From positions 186,001 through 250,000 of the forward strand of contig JAGNKU010000007.1 of the NCBI GenBank assembly GCA_017999985.1: a DNA stretch of 64,000 bases, in the 5' to 3' direction. Of this stretch, positions 16,829 through 26,140 are shown in pieces. Position 1 is the stretch's first letter. Each line of letters begins with the position of its first letter. The notes under the pieces were generated by a model, which did no database searches, was not told where the DNA came from, and saw nothing but the letters and a program-made list of their open reading frames with translations. This DNA is from Phycisphaerae bacterium (GTDB taxonomy: Bacteria; Planctomycetota; Phycisphaerae; UBA1845; Fen-1342). The position numbers and the translations under genes are program-made.

Positions 16829-18856
16829 TTGAAAGACCGCCGTCGCCGCCGCCGTGCGGCCAAGCCCACCGCCACGGAGGCGCGTGAACGACCTCCGTCG
16901 CTCGCACCTTTCGGCTTCGCGCTGGGTGTGCTCCTCTTTGCCATCGGGTGGGGCTGGTGGCAGATCTCCCATAAGCCGGCGACGATCGGCCCCGCGACGA
17001 CCACCGCGTCCGCGCCGCTTAACCTGCTGCTGATCACCCTCGATACGACCCGCGCCGACTACCTCGGCTGCTACGGCAACACCGCCGCCCAGACGCCGGA
17101 ACTCGACCGCCTGGCCCGCGAAGGCACGCGCTTCGCGGCGTGTGACACCGCGATCCCGCTCACACTGCCGGCCCACTGTACGATCATGACCGGGCTGAAT
17201 CCCGCCGCCCATGGCGTACGGCGCAACGCGCTCGACCGCCTGGCGCCGGAGCACACGACGCTGGCCACATTGGCGAAGGCCGCCGGGTTCGCGACGCGCG
17301 CGGTCGTCGCCTCAGTCGTGCTCGATGGCCGGTACGGCCTCAATCGAGGCTTCGATACGTACAAGGACGTTGTGCCGGCCCCGGGCGCGAACGCCGCAGC
17401 CGCCGAGCGTCGGGGCAACGAAGTCTGTGACGACGCGCTGGCGCAGCTGCGCGGCGCGGCCCAGCAGCGCTTCTTCCTCTGGGTCCACTTCTACGACCCG
17501 CACTATCCGTATGAATCGTCGCGCGGGGCCGCGCCGGACTCGCCCGCGGCGTATGCCGAAGAAATCACGTTCATGGATCGGCAGATCGGCCGGCTGCGCG
17601 CTGCGCTCGAGGAGCTACGACTCGATCGCCGGACGCTGGTCGTCGTGGTCGGCGACCACGGCGAGGGACTCGGCCAGCACGGCGAGTCCGAGCACGGCTA
17701 TCTCGTGTACGAATCGACGCTGCACGTGCCGCTGATCGTGTGGTGCCCCGACATCATTGCGGCCGGCCGCACCGTGGCGGCGCGAGTGCGCGTGCTCGAC
17801 CTGCTGCCGACCATGCTGGACTATCTCGGTCTCCCGCCCGCGCCGCATGCAGAGGGCACGAGCCTGCGTCCGCTCATCGCCGGCACGACGGACGACTTGC
17901 AGCTCGCGGCGTACGGCGAGTCGTTCACGGCACAGACCGAGTTGGCGTTATGTGCGCTGCGCAGCGTCGCGGAGGGCGATTGGAAGTACATCCTGGCCAC
18001 GCAGCCGGAGCTGTACGATCTGAGCGCCGATCCGAACGAAGAACACAATCTCGCCGCTGCGCAGCCGGAGCAGGCGGCGCGGCTGCGGGCGCGACTGGCC
18101 GAGATCGTGGCCGAAGCTGCCGCGACCGCGGCGCCAGCGACGGCCGGGCCAGCCCTGAGCGATCAGGAAGTCGCCCGCCTCGCGACGCTGGGCTACGTCG
18201 CGGCGGCAACCGCGGACGACGCCACGCCGGCGGAGGTGGCGGCAGCGCTGGAACCGCGCGGCGACAGTCCGATGGCGCACATGGCGACGATCGAGCAATA
18301 TGTCCGGGCCCATCGTCTCGTCGGCGCGGGTGATTTCGCCGCCGCGGAGCCGTTGCTGCGCGCGGTCGTGCAGGCGCTGCCGGACGCACCCACGCCGCTG
18401 AACGAGCTGTCGCTGGCGCTGCGGCGTCTGCAACGCGAGTCGGAAATTCTCGACGTATGCGCCCAGGTGCTGGCCGAAAAACCGCCGGCCAGCGGAATGC
18501 GCCTTTTCTACGCTCGGCGATTGCTTGAAGCGCGCCGGCTGGCAGAGGCCGAGGAACAGCTCGCCACGCTCGTAGAGCAGAACCCATCAGACGCCGACGC
18601 GCATTTCGAGCACGGCAACGCCCTGAACGCCCTGCAGCGCAGTGACGAAGCCCGCGCGGCGTACGAGCAGGCCATCACGGCAAATCCCCATCACAGCCGA
18701 GCCCTGCACGCGTTGGCCATGTCCTTGGCCCGCGAGAAGCGCTTCAAAGAAGCGTCCGACTACCTGCGTCGCGCCATCGAGCAAGACCCGCGTTCGCCGA
18801 AGCTCAGGCAAGACCTGCAGCGCATTGAGAGCGAACTAGGCCAGCCGTCCCCCTGA
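16829..18856 (+). CDS. Sulfatase-superfamily hydrolase fused to TPR repeats
   Basis: The TTG at 16829 is supported by GAAAGGA 9 bases upstream and by an Arg-rich N-terminus followed by one membrane helix (residues 28-46). Residues 64-400 are an alkaline-phosphatase-superfamily domain with the metal-binding LDTTRADYLGCYG start and a DHGEGLGQHGE block. The nucleophile motif C-x-P-S-R is replaced by T112-L-P-A-H116, so no formylglycine can form; Thr112 would be the nucleophile, as in phospho- or phosphonate-ester hydrolases. Residues 470-675 hold four to five tetratricopeptide repeats. It is probably a membrane-anchored periplasmic enzyme. Confidence 0.85.
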   Translation: MKDRRRRRRAAKPTATEARERPPSLAPFGFALGVLLFAIGWGWWQISHKPATIGPATTTASAPLNLLLITLDTTRADYLGCYGNTAAQTPELDRLAREGTRFAACDTAIPLTLPAHCTIMTGLNPAAHGVRRNALDRLAPEHTTLATLAKAAGFATRAVVASVVLDGRYGLNRGFDTYKDVVPAPGANAAAAERRGNEVCDDALAQLRGAAQQRFFLWVHFYDPHYPYESSRGAAPDSPAAYAEEITFMDRQIGRLRAALEELRLDRRTLVVVVGDHGEGLGQHGESEHGYLVYESTLHVPLIVWCPDIIAAGRTVAARVRVLDLLPTMLDYLGLPPAPHAEGTSLRPLIAGTTDDLQLAAYGESFTAQTELALCALRSVAEGDWKYILATQPELYDLSADPNEEHNLAAAQPEQAARLRARLAEIVAEAAATAAPATAGPALSDQEVARLATLGYVAAATADDATPAEVAAALEPRGDSPMAHMATIEQYVRAHRLVGAGDFAAAEPLLRAVVQALPDAPTPLNELSLALRRLQRESEILDVCAQVLAEKPPASGMRLFYARRLLEARRLAEAEEQLATLVEQNPSDADAHFEHGNALNALQRSDEARAAYEQAITANPHHSRALHALAMSLAREKRFKEASDYLRRAIEQDPRSPKLRQDLQRIESELGQPSP

Positions 18857-18870
18857 CGCACGCCGCCGAG

Positions 18871-18898
18871 ATCAGAGCCCAGAGCGCCAGCGACGGGT
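18871..18898 (+). repeat. Dispersed 42-bp element, degenerate copy C
   Basis: ATCAGAGCCC-AGAGCGCCAGCGACGGGT matches the first two thirds of the element in the opposite orientation to copies A and B. It lies just after the sulfatase-TPR stop. Confidence 0.6.
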
Positions 18899-18928
18899 TT
18901 CCGGACGGGTGACGGCGAGTTGACGTAG

Positions 18929-18947
18929 GGCAGGTCCCCGACCTGCC
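18929..18947. repeat. GGCAGGTC inverted repeat
   Basis: GGCAGGTC and GACCTGCC form an 8-bp perfect stem with a CCC loop, preceded by GTAG. The same motif with longer arms is at 62740-62767. It lies between convergent genes and could also act in termination. Confidence 0.7.
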
Positions 18948-19007
18948 GTAACGCTAGGACGCGGCCCGCGCCGACCACCCACTTCACTCTTCTACAGATC
19001 CTCTCCG

Positions 19008-19048
19008 GGCCCCTCTGTGCCCTATGTGTGCCTCTGTGGTGCTCCGTC
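19008..19048 (+). repeat. CTCTGTG phrase repeat
   Basis: Three CTCTGTG or TATGTGTG phrases occur in succession (CCTCTGTGCC, TATGTGTGCC, TCTGTGGTGC). This low-complexity intergenic phrase has no coding sense. Confidence 0.45.
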
Positions 19049-19068
19049 CCGCAGAGGCCAGCAGGCCC

Positions 19069-20424
19069 CTACCCCGACCACTCCTGCAGTCCGAACCGGA
19101 ACGCCCATGCCGCCTGGACCAGCAGCAGCAGCGTCAGGAGCACGTACCGCCCGACCGGTTTCCACTCGCGCTGGCACCACGCCGCCAGGACGATCAGGGC
19201 CGGCACCGCGACGGCCATGTACCTCCCAATCGGTTCGATGCCGAACTTCGCCCCGCCCGATGCGAGATACGAATGCAGGAAGATCAGCGGCCCCAGTGCC
19301 AGCAGCGGCCGGAAGCTCCGCGGCACGCGGCCCAGCCCCGCCAGGCTGAGGAACAGCAGGAAGAAATTCAGCGGCATGTTCCACAGGAACGGATGCGCCA
19401 GGTTGATCAGCCCGAGCGGCAGATACAGCACGAGGTCGCGGAAATACTTGAACTGCTCCCACACCGGCGTCAGCGTCAGGAACTCCAGCCACGTCGCCCG
19501 CCGTGCATCCGGCACCCAGCCCGCCTTGAAATTCGCGAAATACACCAGCGGTGAGCCAAATTGCCACGTCAGGTACGCGGCGTAGCACAGAATCCCCGCA
19601 CCAGCGAGCACGCCCAGCGGTATCAGCGTCGCCAGTCGCCGGCCGCGCGGCCCGGAGCGCTTGAACCAATACGCCAGCGCAAAGACCGCCGCGATCGCGA
19701 GTGCAGTCGGACGCGTCGCGGTCGCCAAGCCGCACATGACCGCCGCCCGCAGAAACAGGCCACGGTCAATCAGCCACAGCGCCGCCACAAACGTCAGCAG
19801 CGTCACGCTCTCGGCGTAGCCGTAGCTGTAATACACGGACGCTGGCCAGCAGAACGTGAACGCGACGGTCAGCAGCGCCGTGGGCTCGTCGACGCGGCGG
19901 CGCACCCACAGGTACAGCAGGATGCCCGCCGCCAGACCGAAGACGTGCGCCACGATGATCATCGCCGCGTGCGTCCCGACCAGCCGTGCCAGCGGCCAAC
20001 ACAGCGCCGGATACAGCGGAAAGAAGGCGATGTTCTGCTCGAGCAACTTGCGATCAGTTGTGCCGGGCGGCGGTGTTTGGTAGCGGTAGCCGCCTTCGAT
20101 GATCGACTTGTAGTGCACGCCATCGAACCGGCAGAGCGGGGCGAGATTCGTCAGCAGGTCGACAATGGATTGGTATTCCGCGCTGCGGCCCTGGGCGGCT
20201 TGCGCCTGCAGCCGGCGGACGTGCTTCTCGAACGGCGGGTCGAGCTGGTGTTCAATCCGCACCAGCATCGCCGCCCCGCAATACGTGGCGGTCCACGTCA
20301 ACAACCGCGTGCCCGCAAAGATCAGCAGCACCAACAGCAGACCACGCGCCACGCCCGGCCGCGCTGCAGGCGGCGCCGGCGGCGTGAATGCAGGATCTTC
20401 GAAGAGCAACGGTGCCGGCTTCAT
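19069..20424 (-). CDS. PIG-V-like mannosyltransferase
   Basis: The 451-residue protein has about ten membrane segments. The first large loop contains RFDGVHYKSIIEGGY and, further on, NIAFFPLYPALCWPL. These two blocks are the signature of the PIG-V/GPI-mannosyltransferase-like GT-C family, in which the Asp in the first block is catalytic. Bacterial members are thought to move sugars from polyprenyl-phosphate donors to outer-leaflet acceptors; the acceptor here is unknown. Its start overlaps the stop of pgeF by 4 bases (ATGA). A second GT-C gene in the window (2838-4592) may belong to the same envelope process. Confidence 0.78.
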   Translation of the reverse strand: MKPAPLLFEDPAFTPPAPPAARPGVARGLLLVLLIFAGTRLLTWTATYCGAAMLVRIEHQLDPPFEKHVRRLQAQAAQGRSAEYQSIVDLLTNLAPLCRFDGVHYKSIIEGGYRYQTPPPGTTDRKLLEQNIAFFPLYPALCWPLARLVGTHAAMIIVAHVFGLAAGILLYLWVRRRVDEPTALLTVAFTFCWPASVYYSYGYAESVTLLTFVAALWLIDRGLFLRAAVMCGLATATRPTALAIAAVFALAYWFKRSGPRGRRLATLIPLGVLAGAGILCYAAYLTWQFGSPLVYFANFKAGWVPDARRATWLEFLTLTPVWEQFKYFRDLVLYLPLGLINLAHPFLWNMPLNFFLLFLSLAGLGRVPRSFRPLLALGPLIFLHSYLASGGAKFGIEPIGRYMAVAVPALIVLAAWCQREWKPVGRYVLLTLLLLVQAAWAFRFGLQEWSG

Positions 20425-21194
20425 CGCGTCCCGGGTGGCACCTCCATCAGGCCGGCCAGCAGGCCAAAGTGCCCGCAGCCCGCCCCCTCGCGACGAAACG
20501 AATAGAAGACGTCATTGCGACACAGTGTACACACGCCGGCCAACTCGATCTGCGCGGCGGGCACGCCGGCCGCCTGCAACAGGCTCCGGTTGGCTATCCA
20601 CAGATCGAAGTACATACGCCCACCGCGACGCGCGAAGCAGGGTTCGCGCTCCGGCAGCGTCACCGCCGCCTCGTACACGTCGGACTGCACTTCATAGCAG
20701 CACGGCCCGGCGCCCGGCCCGACGCCGGCGTGCAGATCGGCGGGTCGACAGCCGAATCGCTCGCTCATCACCTCGATGAGTCGCGTCGGCAGCCCCGCGA
20801 CCGTGCACCGCCAACTCGCATGCACCAGCCCGAGTGCCCGCCGGACGGAGTCATGCACGAGTACCAGCGGGCAATCCGCAGAGAACGTCATGAGCGCAAC
20901 GCCCGGTTGATCGGTAACGACGCCGTCACATTCGGGCAACGGGCCGGCGGCGACATCCCGCGTGACCACGGTCAACCGGGTTTCGTGGACCTGGAGGCAG
21001 TAGTACAAGCGGGACGGGTCGAAGCCCCAGTCAGTCAACATGGTCCGACGTTGCGCCTCGCGCTCCGCCGCCCCGGCGCCATCGCGCGGGGCCACATTCG
21101 CCGGCCGCGTGGAGAAGGCATGCACAAGACCGGCCGCGTGCCGCAAACGCTCGAACTGGGCATAGCGCCGCGCGTGGCGCTCTACGAAATGCAT
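20421..21194 (-). CDS. pgeF: PgeF/YfiH-family purine nucleoside phosphorylase-like enzyme
   Basis: The 257-residue protein has the family order QVHETRL (His ligand), SADCPLVL (Cys ligand), HASWRCTVAGL (second His; most members read HAGWRG) and GVGPGAGPCCYEV. These residues make the mononuclear zinc site of the laccase-domain (DUF152) proteins. The family has purine nucleoside phosphorylase and adenosine deaminase activity, and in E. coli it corrects wrongly attached cell-wall amino acids. It is coupled on both sides: TGATG with the dehydrogenase before it and ATGA with the mannosyltransferase after it. Confidence 0.9.
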   Translation of the reverse strand: MHFVERHARRYAQFERLRHAAGLVHAFSTRPANVAPRDGAGAAEREAQRRTMLTDWGFDPSRLYYCLQVHETRLTVVTRDVAAGPLPECDGVVTDQPGVALMTFSADCPLVLVHDSVRRALGLVHASWRCTVAGLPTRLIEVMSERFGCRPADLHAGVGPGAGPCCYEVQSDVYEAAVTLPEREPCFARRGGRMYFDLWIANRSLLQAAGVPAAQIELAGVCTLCRNDVFYSFRREGAGCGHFGLLAGLMEVPPGTR

Positions 21195-22165
21195 CAGAAC
21201 GACCCGGGTTGCAGCAGGACTTTCACGTTTTCCGGCCGAGCGGCGGCCGCGAGGCCCGCCACACCCTGTGCAAGCGGATACACCGCAGTGACCAACTCAT
21301 CCACTTCGACCCGGCCATCGGCGAGCAGACGCAGCGCCGGCGCGAACGCCCCGCAACGGCTGCCGATGACGCGCACCTCGTTGACGACCAGTGGCGCCAG
21401 GTCCACTCCGGCGGCACCGGCGTACGTGCTTTTCAACACAACCGTGCCGCACGGACGGCACAGGCGCAAGGCCAGCGCCAAACCCGCCGGCGCCCCCGTG
21501 CATTCCACAACCACGTCGCTGCCTTCCACGGCCGCGCAATCGGATACATCCAGCGTGCGAATACCCCAACGGGCACATAGCGCCAGCGTGGCCGGGTTGC
21601 GCCCGATGACAGTCAACTCGCCAGGCTGCATTGCCAGAACCTGTGCGACGAGCAGCCCCAGCCGCCCGCTGCCCAGCACGACAACGCGCTGTCCCGACTG
21701 GAGCGTGACCACATCGAGTACATGTGCCGCGGCGGCCAGCGGCTCGACAAACACGGCCTGCCGATCCGTTACGCGGTCAGGCACGAGATGACAGTTGCCG
21801 GCGGGAATCGTCAGGTACTCGGCGAAAGCTCCGTCGCGGCCCGCGATGCCAAGGACGGTGCGGCGCGGGCAGTGGTTGGCCAGCCCCCGCCCGCAGAAGT
21901 CGCACCGTCCACACGGGCAGTTGATTTCGGCCACCACGCGGCGGCCGTGCAGCCGGTCATCTCCGGCGACAACGGTTCCCACGAACTCGTGGCCGGGCAC
22001 GCCGGCGTAGTGCATGTAGCCGCGGGCAATCTCGAGATCGGTCGCGCAGACCCCCGCCAAGTGGACACGGATGCAGACTTCGCCCGCCGCCGGCTGCGGC
22101 ATCGGATGATCGCGCACGAACTCGACGCGGGGCGGTTGATCAGCAGGGACGATGAGGGCCTGCAC
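21194..22165 (-). CDS. Zinc-dependent medium-chain alcohol dehydrogenase
   Basis: The 323-residue protein has the catalytic zinc site (Cys39 in GVCATD, GHE in VPGHEFVG and a later Glu). The structural-zinc Cys cluster C-x2-C-x2-C-x7-C is at CPCGRCDFCGRGLANHC. A GSGRLG nucleotide-binding loop is near residue 167. Overall it resembles sorbitol/threonine-dehydrogenase types and is slightly short for them. It should oxidise a polyol or amino alcohol with NAD. It overlaps pgeF by one base and follows the HEAT lipoprotein after 48 bases. Confidence 0.9.
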   Translation of the reverse strand: MQALIVPADQPPRVEFVRDHPMPQPAAGEVCIRVHLAGVCATDLEIARGYMHYAGVPGHEFVGTVVAGDDRLHGRRVVAEINCPCGRCDFCGRGLANHCPRRTVLGIAGRDGAFAEYLTIPAGNCHLVPDRVTDRQAVFVEPLAAAAHVLDVVTLQSGQRVVVLGSGRLGLLVAQVLAMQPGELTVIGRNPATLALCARWGIRTLDVSDCAAVEGSDVVVECTGAPAGLALALRLCRPCGTVVLKSTYAGAAGVDLAPLVVNEVRVIGSRCGAFAPALRLLADGRVEVDELVTAVYPLAQGVAGLAAAARPENVKVLLQPGSF

Positions 22166-22213
22166 CCGAATTCCTCGCGGCCGGCGGAAGGTGAACGACG
22201 CGCCGCCGGATGA

Positions 22214-23095
22214 TCACTCGTCCTTGGAGCCCGGCCACAGCCAGCGGACCAGTTCCGTCGTATCGTACCAGCCCTTCTCCCACTGGTTGCTGTACGGCGG
22301 CCGGCGCGACTCGGGCACCTCGCCGCGATGCGCGAACGCGTTCTCGCCATTGGCTGCAAGCCAGTCTTCCCAAGCCAGCGCATTGGAATCGTGCGTGCGT
22401 CCGGTCAGGCGGACCAGAGAATCCTCGCATTGATGCGCGACGGCGAAGTCCTCGTCGCGCAGCCCCTCGATCAGGGCCGGGACGGTATCCGGTTCCGGGT
22501 AATATCCGAGGCCGCGCGCGGCGGCGATTCGTACGTGGCGATCCGGGTCGCTCTTCAGTCGCTCGAGCAGCGTCCGAAAGGCCTGCTCGCGATACTCTTC
22601 CGGGATCTGGCCTGCCGCGGACAGGTCAGCCAGGGCGCCGGTAGCGTCCCAGCGGCACAACGCCACCGGTGGCCAGACCTCCTCCGGTGGGTAGTCGCGG
22701 TAGTTCAGGATCTTCAGGGCGGTCTCAGTCGCACGTGGATCACCCGTGCGGGCCAGCGCGCGGATTGCGACGCAACGCGTCTGTGGCTCGCTCTCCAGCA
22801 GCGCGATGGCAACAAACCCCTTGATCGCCCACTCGCGGTTGTACAGCTTGCTCTTCGAGACCTGGACGACCGCGTCACGCCGGGCGTCGGGGTCGTCCGA
22901 CGAGACCGCGACGAGCATGTACTGCTGCGGCGTCTTGCGGGGGGCGAACAGCTTCTTGAAGCCGGAGTCGAGTGTGGTCTCAAAGGACTGGTTCTGGCAG
23001 CCGGGCACCAGCATGAAACCCAGCCCCACCAACACCACACCAGCGAATCGCCGGTTCACACGTCGCTCAATGCGGCTGCCGCGCGCTCCCGACAT
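22214..23095 (-). CDS. HEAT-repeat lipoprotein
   Basis: From the ATG at 23095 the product is 293 residues; a GTG at 23056, 10 bases after the murI stop, is an alternative. The N-terminus is Arg-rich, then a hydrophobic core and a lipobox (LVPGC). The mature part contains about five HEAT/PBS-lyase-like repeats, seen in DARRDAVVQVSKS, CVAIRALARTGDPRATE, HVRIAAARGLGYYP and TVPALIEGLRDED. The final 45 residues are Trp/Tyr-rich (WEDWLAANGE). It is probably an outer-membrane-attached protein-binding scaffold. It overlaps murI, so it is co-transcribed with it. Confidence 0.8.
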   Translation of the reverse strand: MSGARGSRIERRVNRRFAGVVLVGLGFMLVPGCQNQSFETTLDSGFKKLFAPRKTPQQYMLVAVSSDDPDARRDAVVQVSKSKLYNREWAIKGFVAIALLESEPQTRCVAIRALARTGDPRATETALKILNYRDYPPEEVWPPVALCRWDATGALADLSAAGQIPEEYREQAFRTLLERLKSDPDRHVRIAAARGLGYYPEPDTVPALIEGLRDEDFAVAHQCEDSLVRLTGRTHDSNALAWEDWLAANGENAFAHRGEVPESRRPPYSNQWEKGWYDTTELVRWLWPGSKDE

Positions 23096-23900
23096 AGCGC
23101 TCCGGTTCGACCAGCTCGACCTGTTCGATTGGCTCATTGAGGAACCTCGATCCCACCTGCCGAAACCGCGCCGGGTTGTCGCTCACGTAGCAACGCATGC
23201 TACCCGGGGTGGGGTCCGAACACAAGCCGCCGTGCTCGGTGAGGTGCCGCTGCACGGCCAGCGAGGTCTCGCGGCCGCTGTCCACAATGTGCACGCCGGG
23301 GCCCAGGCAAGCGGCGATGGCCTCGCGCAGCAGCGGGTAATGGGTGCAGCCCAGCACGATGACCTGGATCCCCTGGGCACGCAGCGGCCCGAGGTACGTC
23401 TCCACCGTGAGCTTGACAATCGGATCGTCGTTGTTGCGGCCTTCCTCGACCAGCGGCACGAAGAGCGGGCAAGGCTGCGCTATCACGGGCTGGTCCGGCG
23501 CCAGCGCGCGGATCGCCTTCGGATAGGCGTTGCTGCCAATCGTTGCCTCGGTGCCGATGACCGCCGCCGGCCGGCCTTGCGCCAGCCGCACCGCCGCGCG
23601 CGCCCCGGGCTCGACCACGCCGATGACCGGCGGGGGCAGCTCCTTCCGCAGCACGTCGAGCGCGAGCGCGCTGGCCGTGTTGCACGCGGCGACGATCAGC
23701 TTGGGGTCGAACTGCAGCAGAAATCCCGCGGTCTCAAGCGCGAACTGCACGACCGTCGGCCGCGATTTGGTCCCATACGGAATGCGGGCCGTGTCGCCGA
23801 AGTACACGAGGTGCTCGTGCGGCAGAAGCTGCCGCAGATGACGCACCACCGACAATCCCCCGAGCCCGGAGTCAAACACTGCGATGGGGCTGGTACTCAT
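23067..23900 (-). CDS. murI: Glutamate racemase
   Basis: The 277-residue protein starts with FDSGLGGLSV (catalytic Asp), then FGDTARIPYG, VAACNTASA (first catalytic Cys) and VLGCTHYPLL (second Cys followed by the catalytic His). These make up the complete two-base active site. It supplies D-glutamate for peptidoglycan, so the organism should have at least a peptidoglycan precursor pathway. The ATG at 23900 follows GGAGGACTGC. The downstream neighbour overlaps; the upstream neighbour is the prepilin peptidase, 91 bases away. Confidence 0.96.
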   Translation of the reverse strand: MSTSPIAVFDSGLGGLSVVRHLRQLLPHEHLVYFGDTARIPYGTKSRPTVVQFALETAGFLLQFDPKLIVAACNTASALALDVLRKELPPPVIGVVEPGARAAVRLAQGRPAAVIGTEATIGSNAYPKAIRALAPDQPVIAQPCPLFVPLVEEGRNNDDPIVKLTVETYLGPLRAQGIQVIVLGCTHYPLLREAIAACLGPGVHIVDSGRETSLAVQRHLTEHGGLCSDPTPGSMRCYVSDNPARFRQVGSRFLNEPIEQVELVEPERYVGSARQPH

Positions 23901-23991
23901 GCAGTCCTCCTTGACCGCCTCTCGGACACTGCAACTCTCAGAATACGCGGAACCAGCCAGCCCGGCCAGTGCCTTCGGCGAGCCGCCCCCT

Positions 23992-25464
23992 TCAATCCGG
24001 CACCACCCACCGCCGCACCAGCCGCGAAAAGACGATCGCCGCTGCCGTCCCGACCAGCATCAGTCCGCCGGCCACCAGCAGCACGTGCGGCTGCTCCTCC
24101 CACGCGACGACGACATTGTCGCGATAAGCCGCGGCGATGCGCTGTGCCGGCCGGTGCCACCAGAGCGCCACGAGAAACCCCAGCGCCAGCCAGGGCCCGA
24201 ACGGGATCATGACGGTGCTCTTCAACAGCAGGCCGAGCAGCCAGCCAGCCAGCGCAATGCCGATCGAAAAGAGCAGGCCGAGCAGTGCGATATCCCAGCC
24301 CCCCGCCGCGCCCGCCGCCGCCAGGATGTAGATATCGCCGACACCGAACGCCTCGCGCCCAAAAACCAGCGTGAAGACGATCCGCAGCACCCAACCCGCG
24401 GCGGCCCCGATGATGGCCCCGTGAACGGCCGTCAGCGCTCCGCCCAGCGGCACGAAGTCTCCCCCCGGCGACCACCCCACGAACCGCCGCCACGCCTCGC
24501 CAAACGCGGGCCAGCCGCCGACCGCGCCAAGCGCCAACGCCCCCGCCACGAGCGCCGGAGCCAGCCAGGCCAACTCTTTCAACGCCGTCAGGCGCGCCTG
24601 CGGCTGCTCCTCCTCGATCGCGGCGTGAATCTCCGCATCCGCCGACCGCCGCTGACCGCCAACCACCACCACAACGGCGAACGCCGCCAGCAGGGCCGCA
24701 GCCACCGGTGGCCGAGCCGCGGAAACTTCGGTATGCAGCGCCGGGTAGACGAACCATGCCGCCAGCAGCACGAGCACCAGCACGCTGAACCGGCCCGCAA
24801 TGCCGGCGGTCGGCGCCTCCGCGGCGGACAGCGGGCTCTCGGCGGATTCAGCCGCGCCGCCCTCCTCCGGCGCCGGTACCCGCCACACCGTGAGCCAGAG
24901 CATGACGCCGCTGGCCAGGAAGGCAGCGAGGGCGGCGGCGGCCGTCGGCGTGCCGGCGTGCGGGACGATGGACTCTGCGCGCGGCCACAGGGCCCGCAGC
25001 ACGATGGCCGCCACCACGACGGCGTTCGTCACCCGCACATCCACTGAATAGGAAACGATGTCCATCGCCGCGCAGACGACCAGCCCCGCCACGAGCACCA
25101 GCCACGCCAGCAGCAGCGGCACATCCTGGGGCACTTGGAGGGCCATTGGTGTGGCCGGCGTCTGTGCAACAAAGATCAGATGGTAGACCAGCACGAACGC
25201 CAGGCCGGTCAGCCCCTCGACCAGCGGGTACTGCACCGAGATGCGCTGCCGGCAGTTTCGGCAGCGCCCGCCCAGCAGCAGCCAGCTCACCAATGGAATG
25301 TTGTCGTACCACGCAATGCCGACGCGACAGCGCGGACAGAATGAGCGTGGCGGGTTCGCGATCGACAGGCCGTGTGGCAGCCGATAGACGACCACATTTA
25401 GAAAGCTGCCCACGCACAGGCCCAACAGCCAGACGAAGATTTCGCAGACCACGTGCAGCATCAC
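23992..25464 (-). CDS. pilD: Prepilin peptidase (A24) with a large internal insertion
   Basis: The N-terminal methyltransferase-type domain is clear: [12 protein letters not shown], then two zinc-binding pairs C43-x2-C46 and C68-x2-C71. Catalytic Asp candidates are D135 ([11 protein letters not shown]) and D377 (GVGD). In ordinary enzymes these two are about 60 residues apart; here 242 residues separate them. The extra 180 residues carry a Pro/Ala/Glu-rich linker, two hydrophobic segments and a charged helix. Total length 490 exceeds the usual 230-290. It should process type IV pilin or type II secretion pseudopilins at the inner membrane. It overlaps aroK by 4 bases. Confidence 0.88.
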   Translation of the reverse strand: MMLHVVCEIFVWLLGLCVGSFLNVVVYRLPHGLSIANPPRSFCPRCRVGIAWYDNIPLVSWLLLGGRCRNCRQRISVQYPLVEGLTGLAFVLVYHLIFVAQTPATPMALQVPQDVPLLLAWLVLVAGLVVCAAMDIVSYSVDVRVTNAVVVAAIVLRALWPRAESIVPHAGTPTAAAALAAFLASGVMLWLTVWRVPAPEEGGAAESAESPLSAAEAPTAGIAGRFSVLVLVLLAAWFVYPALHTEVSAARPPVAAALLAAFAVVVVVGGQRRSADAEIHAAIEEEQPQARLTALKELAWLAPALVAGALALGAVGGWPAFGEAWRRFVGWSPGGDFVPLGGALTAVHGAIIGAAAGWVLRIVFTLVFGREAFGVGDIYILAAAGAAGGWDIALLGLLFSIGIALAGWLLGLLLKSTVMIPFGPWLALGFLVALWWHRPAQRIAAAYRDNVVVAWEEQPHVLLVAGGLMLVGTAAAIVFSRLVRRWVVPD

Positions 25465-25994
25465 GACACTTCCGAGGTCACGACCCGCAGAACGGTCTCG
25501 ACCACGCGCTCCAGGGGCAGTTCCTCTGTAGATACAACGTGGTCGGCGAGCGCAGCGTACAGCGGCTGGCGCGCGGACAGCAAGCGCCGCACCTCGCCCA
25601 CGCCGGCCGCGTCCGTCAGCGCCGGCCGCCGGGTCGCCGTGCCCGGATCGGCCTGCGTACGCCGGTGCAATTCCTCAGCCGGGGCCGTGAGCCAGACGCA
25701 CACGCCGGCGGCCCGCAGTGAGGCACAATTTTCCGGGTTCAAGACCGCCCCACCGCCGACACTCAGCACCTGTCGCGTGCCGCGCGCAACATCCTTTATT
25801 ACCGCAGTCTCGAGGGCGCGAAACGCCGGCTCGCCGTCCTGTGCGAAGATCTCAGCAATGGTCCGCCGCGTCTGCGCCTCGACGCGCTCGTCCGTATCGA
25901 CGAACTCCCAGCCGAGGCGCGCCGCCAGCGCGCGGCCGACGCTGCTCTTGCCGCTGCCGCGCAGCCCGATCAGGATGACGTTTCGGGCAGCCAT
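25461..25994 (-). CDS. aroK: Shikimate kinase
   Basis: The 177-residue protein (ATG 25994; a GTG stands one codon earlier at 25997) has the Walker A loop GLRGSGKS, the DTDERVE shikimate/Mg motif, the FRALET Arg-Glu pair, the GGGAV segment and the lid Arg region RRPALT. It phosphorylates shikimate in the aromatic amino acid pathway. There is no ribosome site; a TAGAAT box ends 11 bases before the ATG, so the message may be nearly leaderless. It is coupled to the prepilin peptidase gene by an overlap. Confidence 0.95.
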   Translation of the reverse strand: MAARNVILIGLRGSGKSSVGRALAARLGWEFVDTDERVEAQTRRTIAEIFAQDGEPAFRALETAVIKDVARGTRQVLSVGGGAVLNPENCASLRAAGVCVWLTAPAEELHRRTQADPGTATRRPALTDAAGVGEVRRLLSARQPLYAALADHVVSTEELPLERVVETVLRVVTSEVS

Positions 25995-26054
25995 CACGCT
26001 ACTTCATTCTACCGCTCGCCAGGTTCGCTCCCGCAGCCACTCAGCATTTCTCCC

Positions 26055-26118
26055 ACGCAGGTGCTGCGGGCATCTTGCCCGTTGCTCCGACGGGCGGGAC
26101 GCCCGTACCACCCCTCTT
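26055..26118. repeat. CGGGC inverted-repeat intergenic module
   Basis: Two small hairpins stand side by side: CGGGCATCTTGCCCG (26069-26083) and ACGGGCGGGACGCCCGT (26090-26106). The sequence separates purB from aroK and is not coding; such phrases recur in related intergenic DNA. Confidence 0.55.
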
Positions 26119-26140
26119 GTGGGCCACTCTCAATGAAGCA

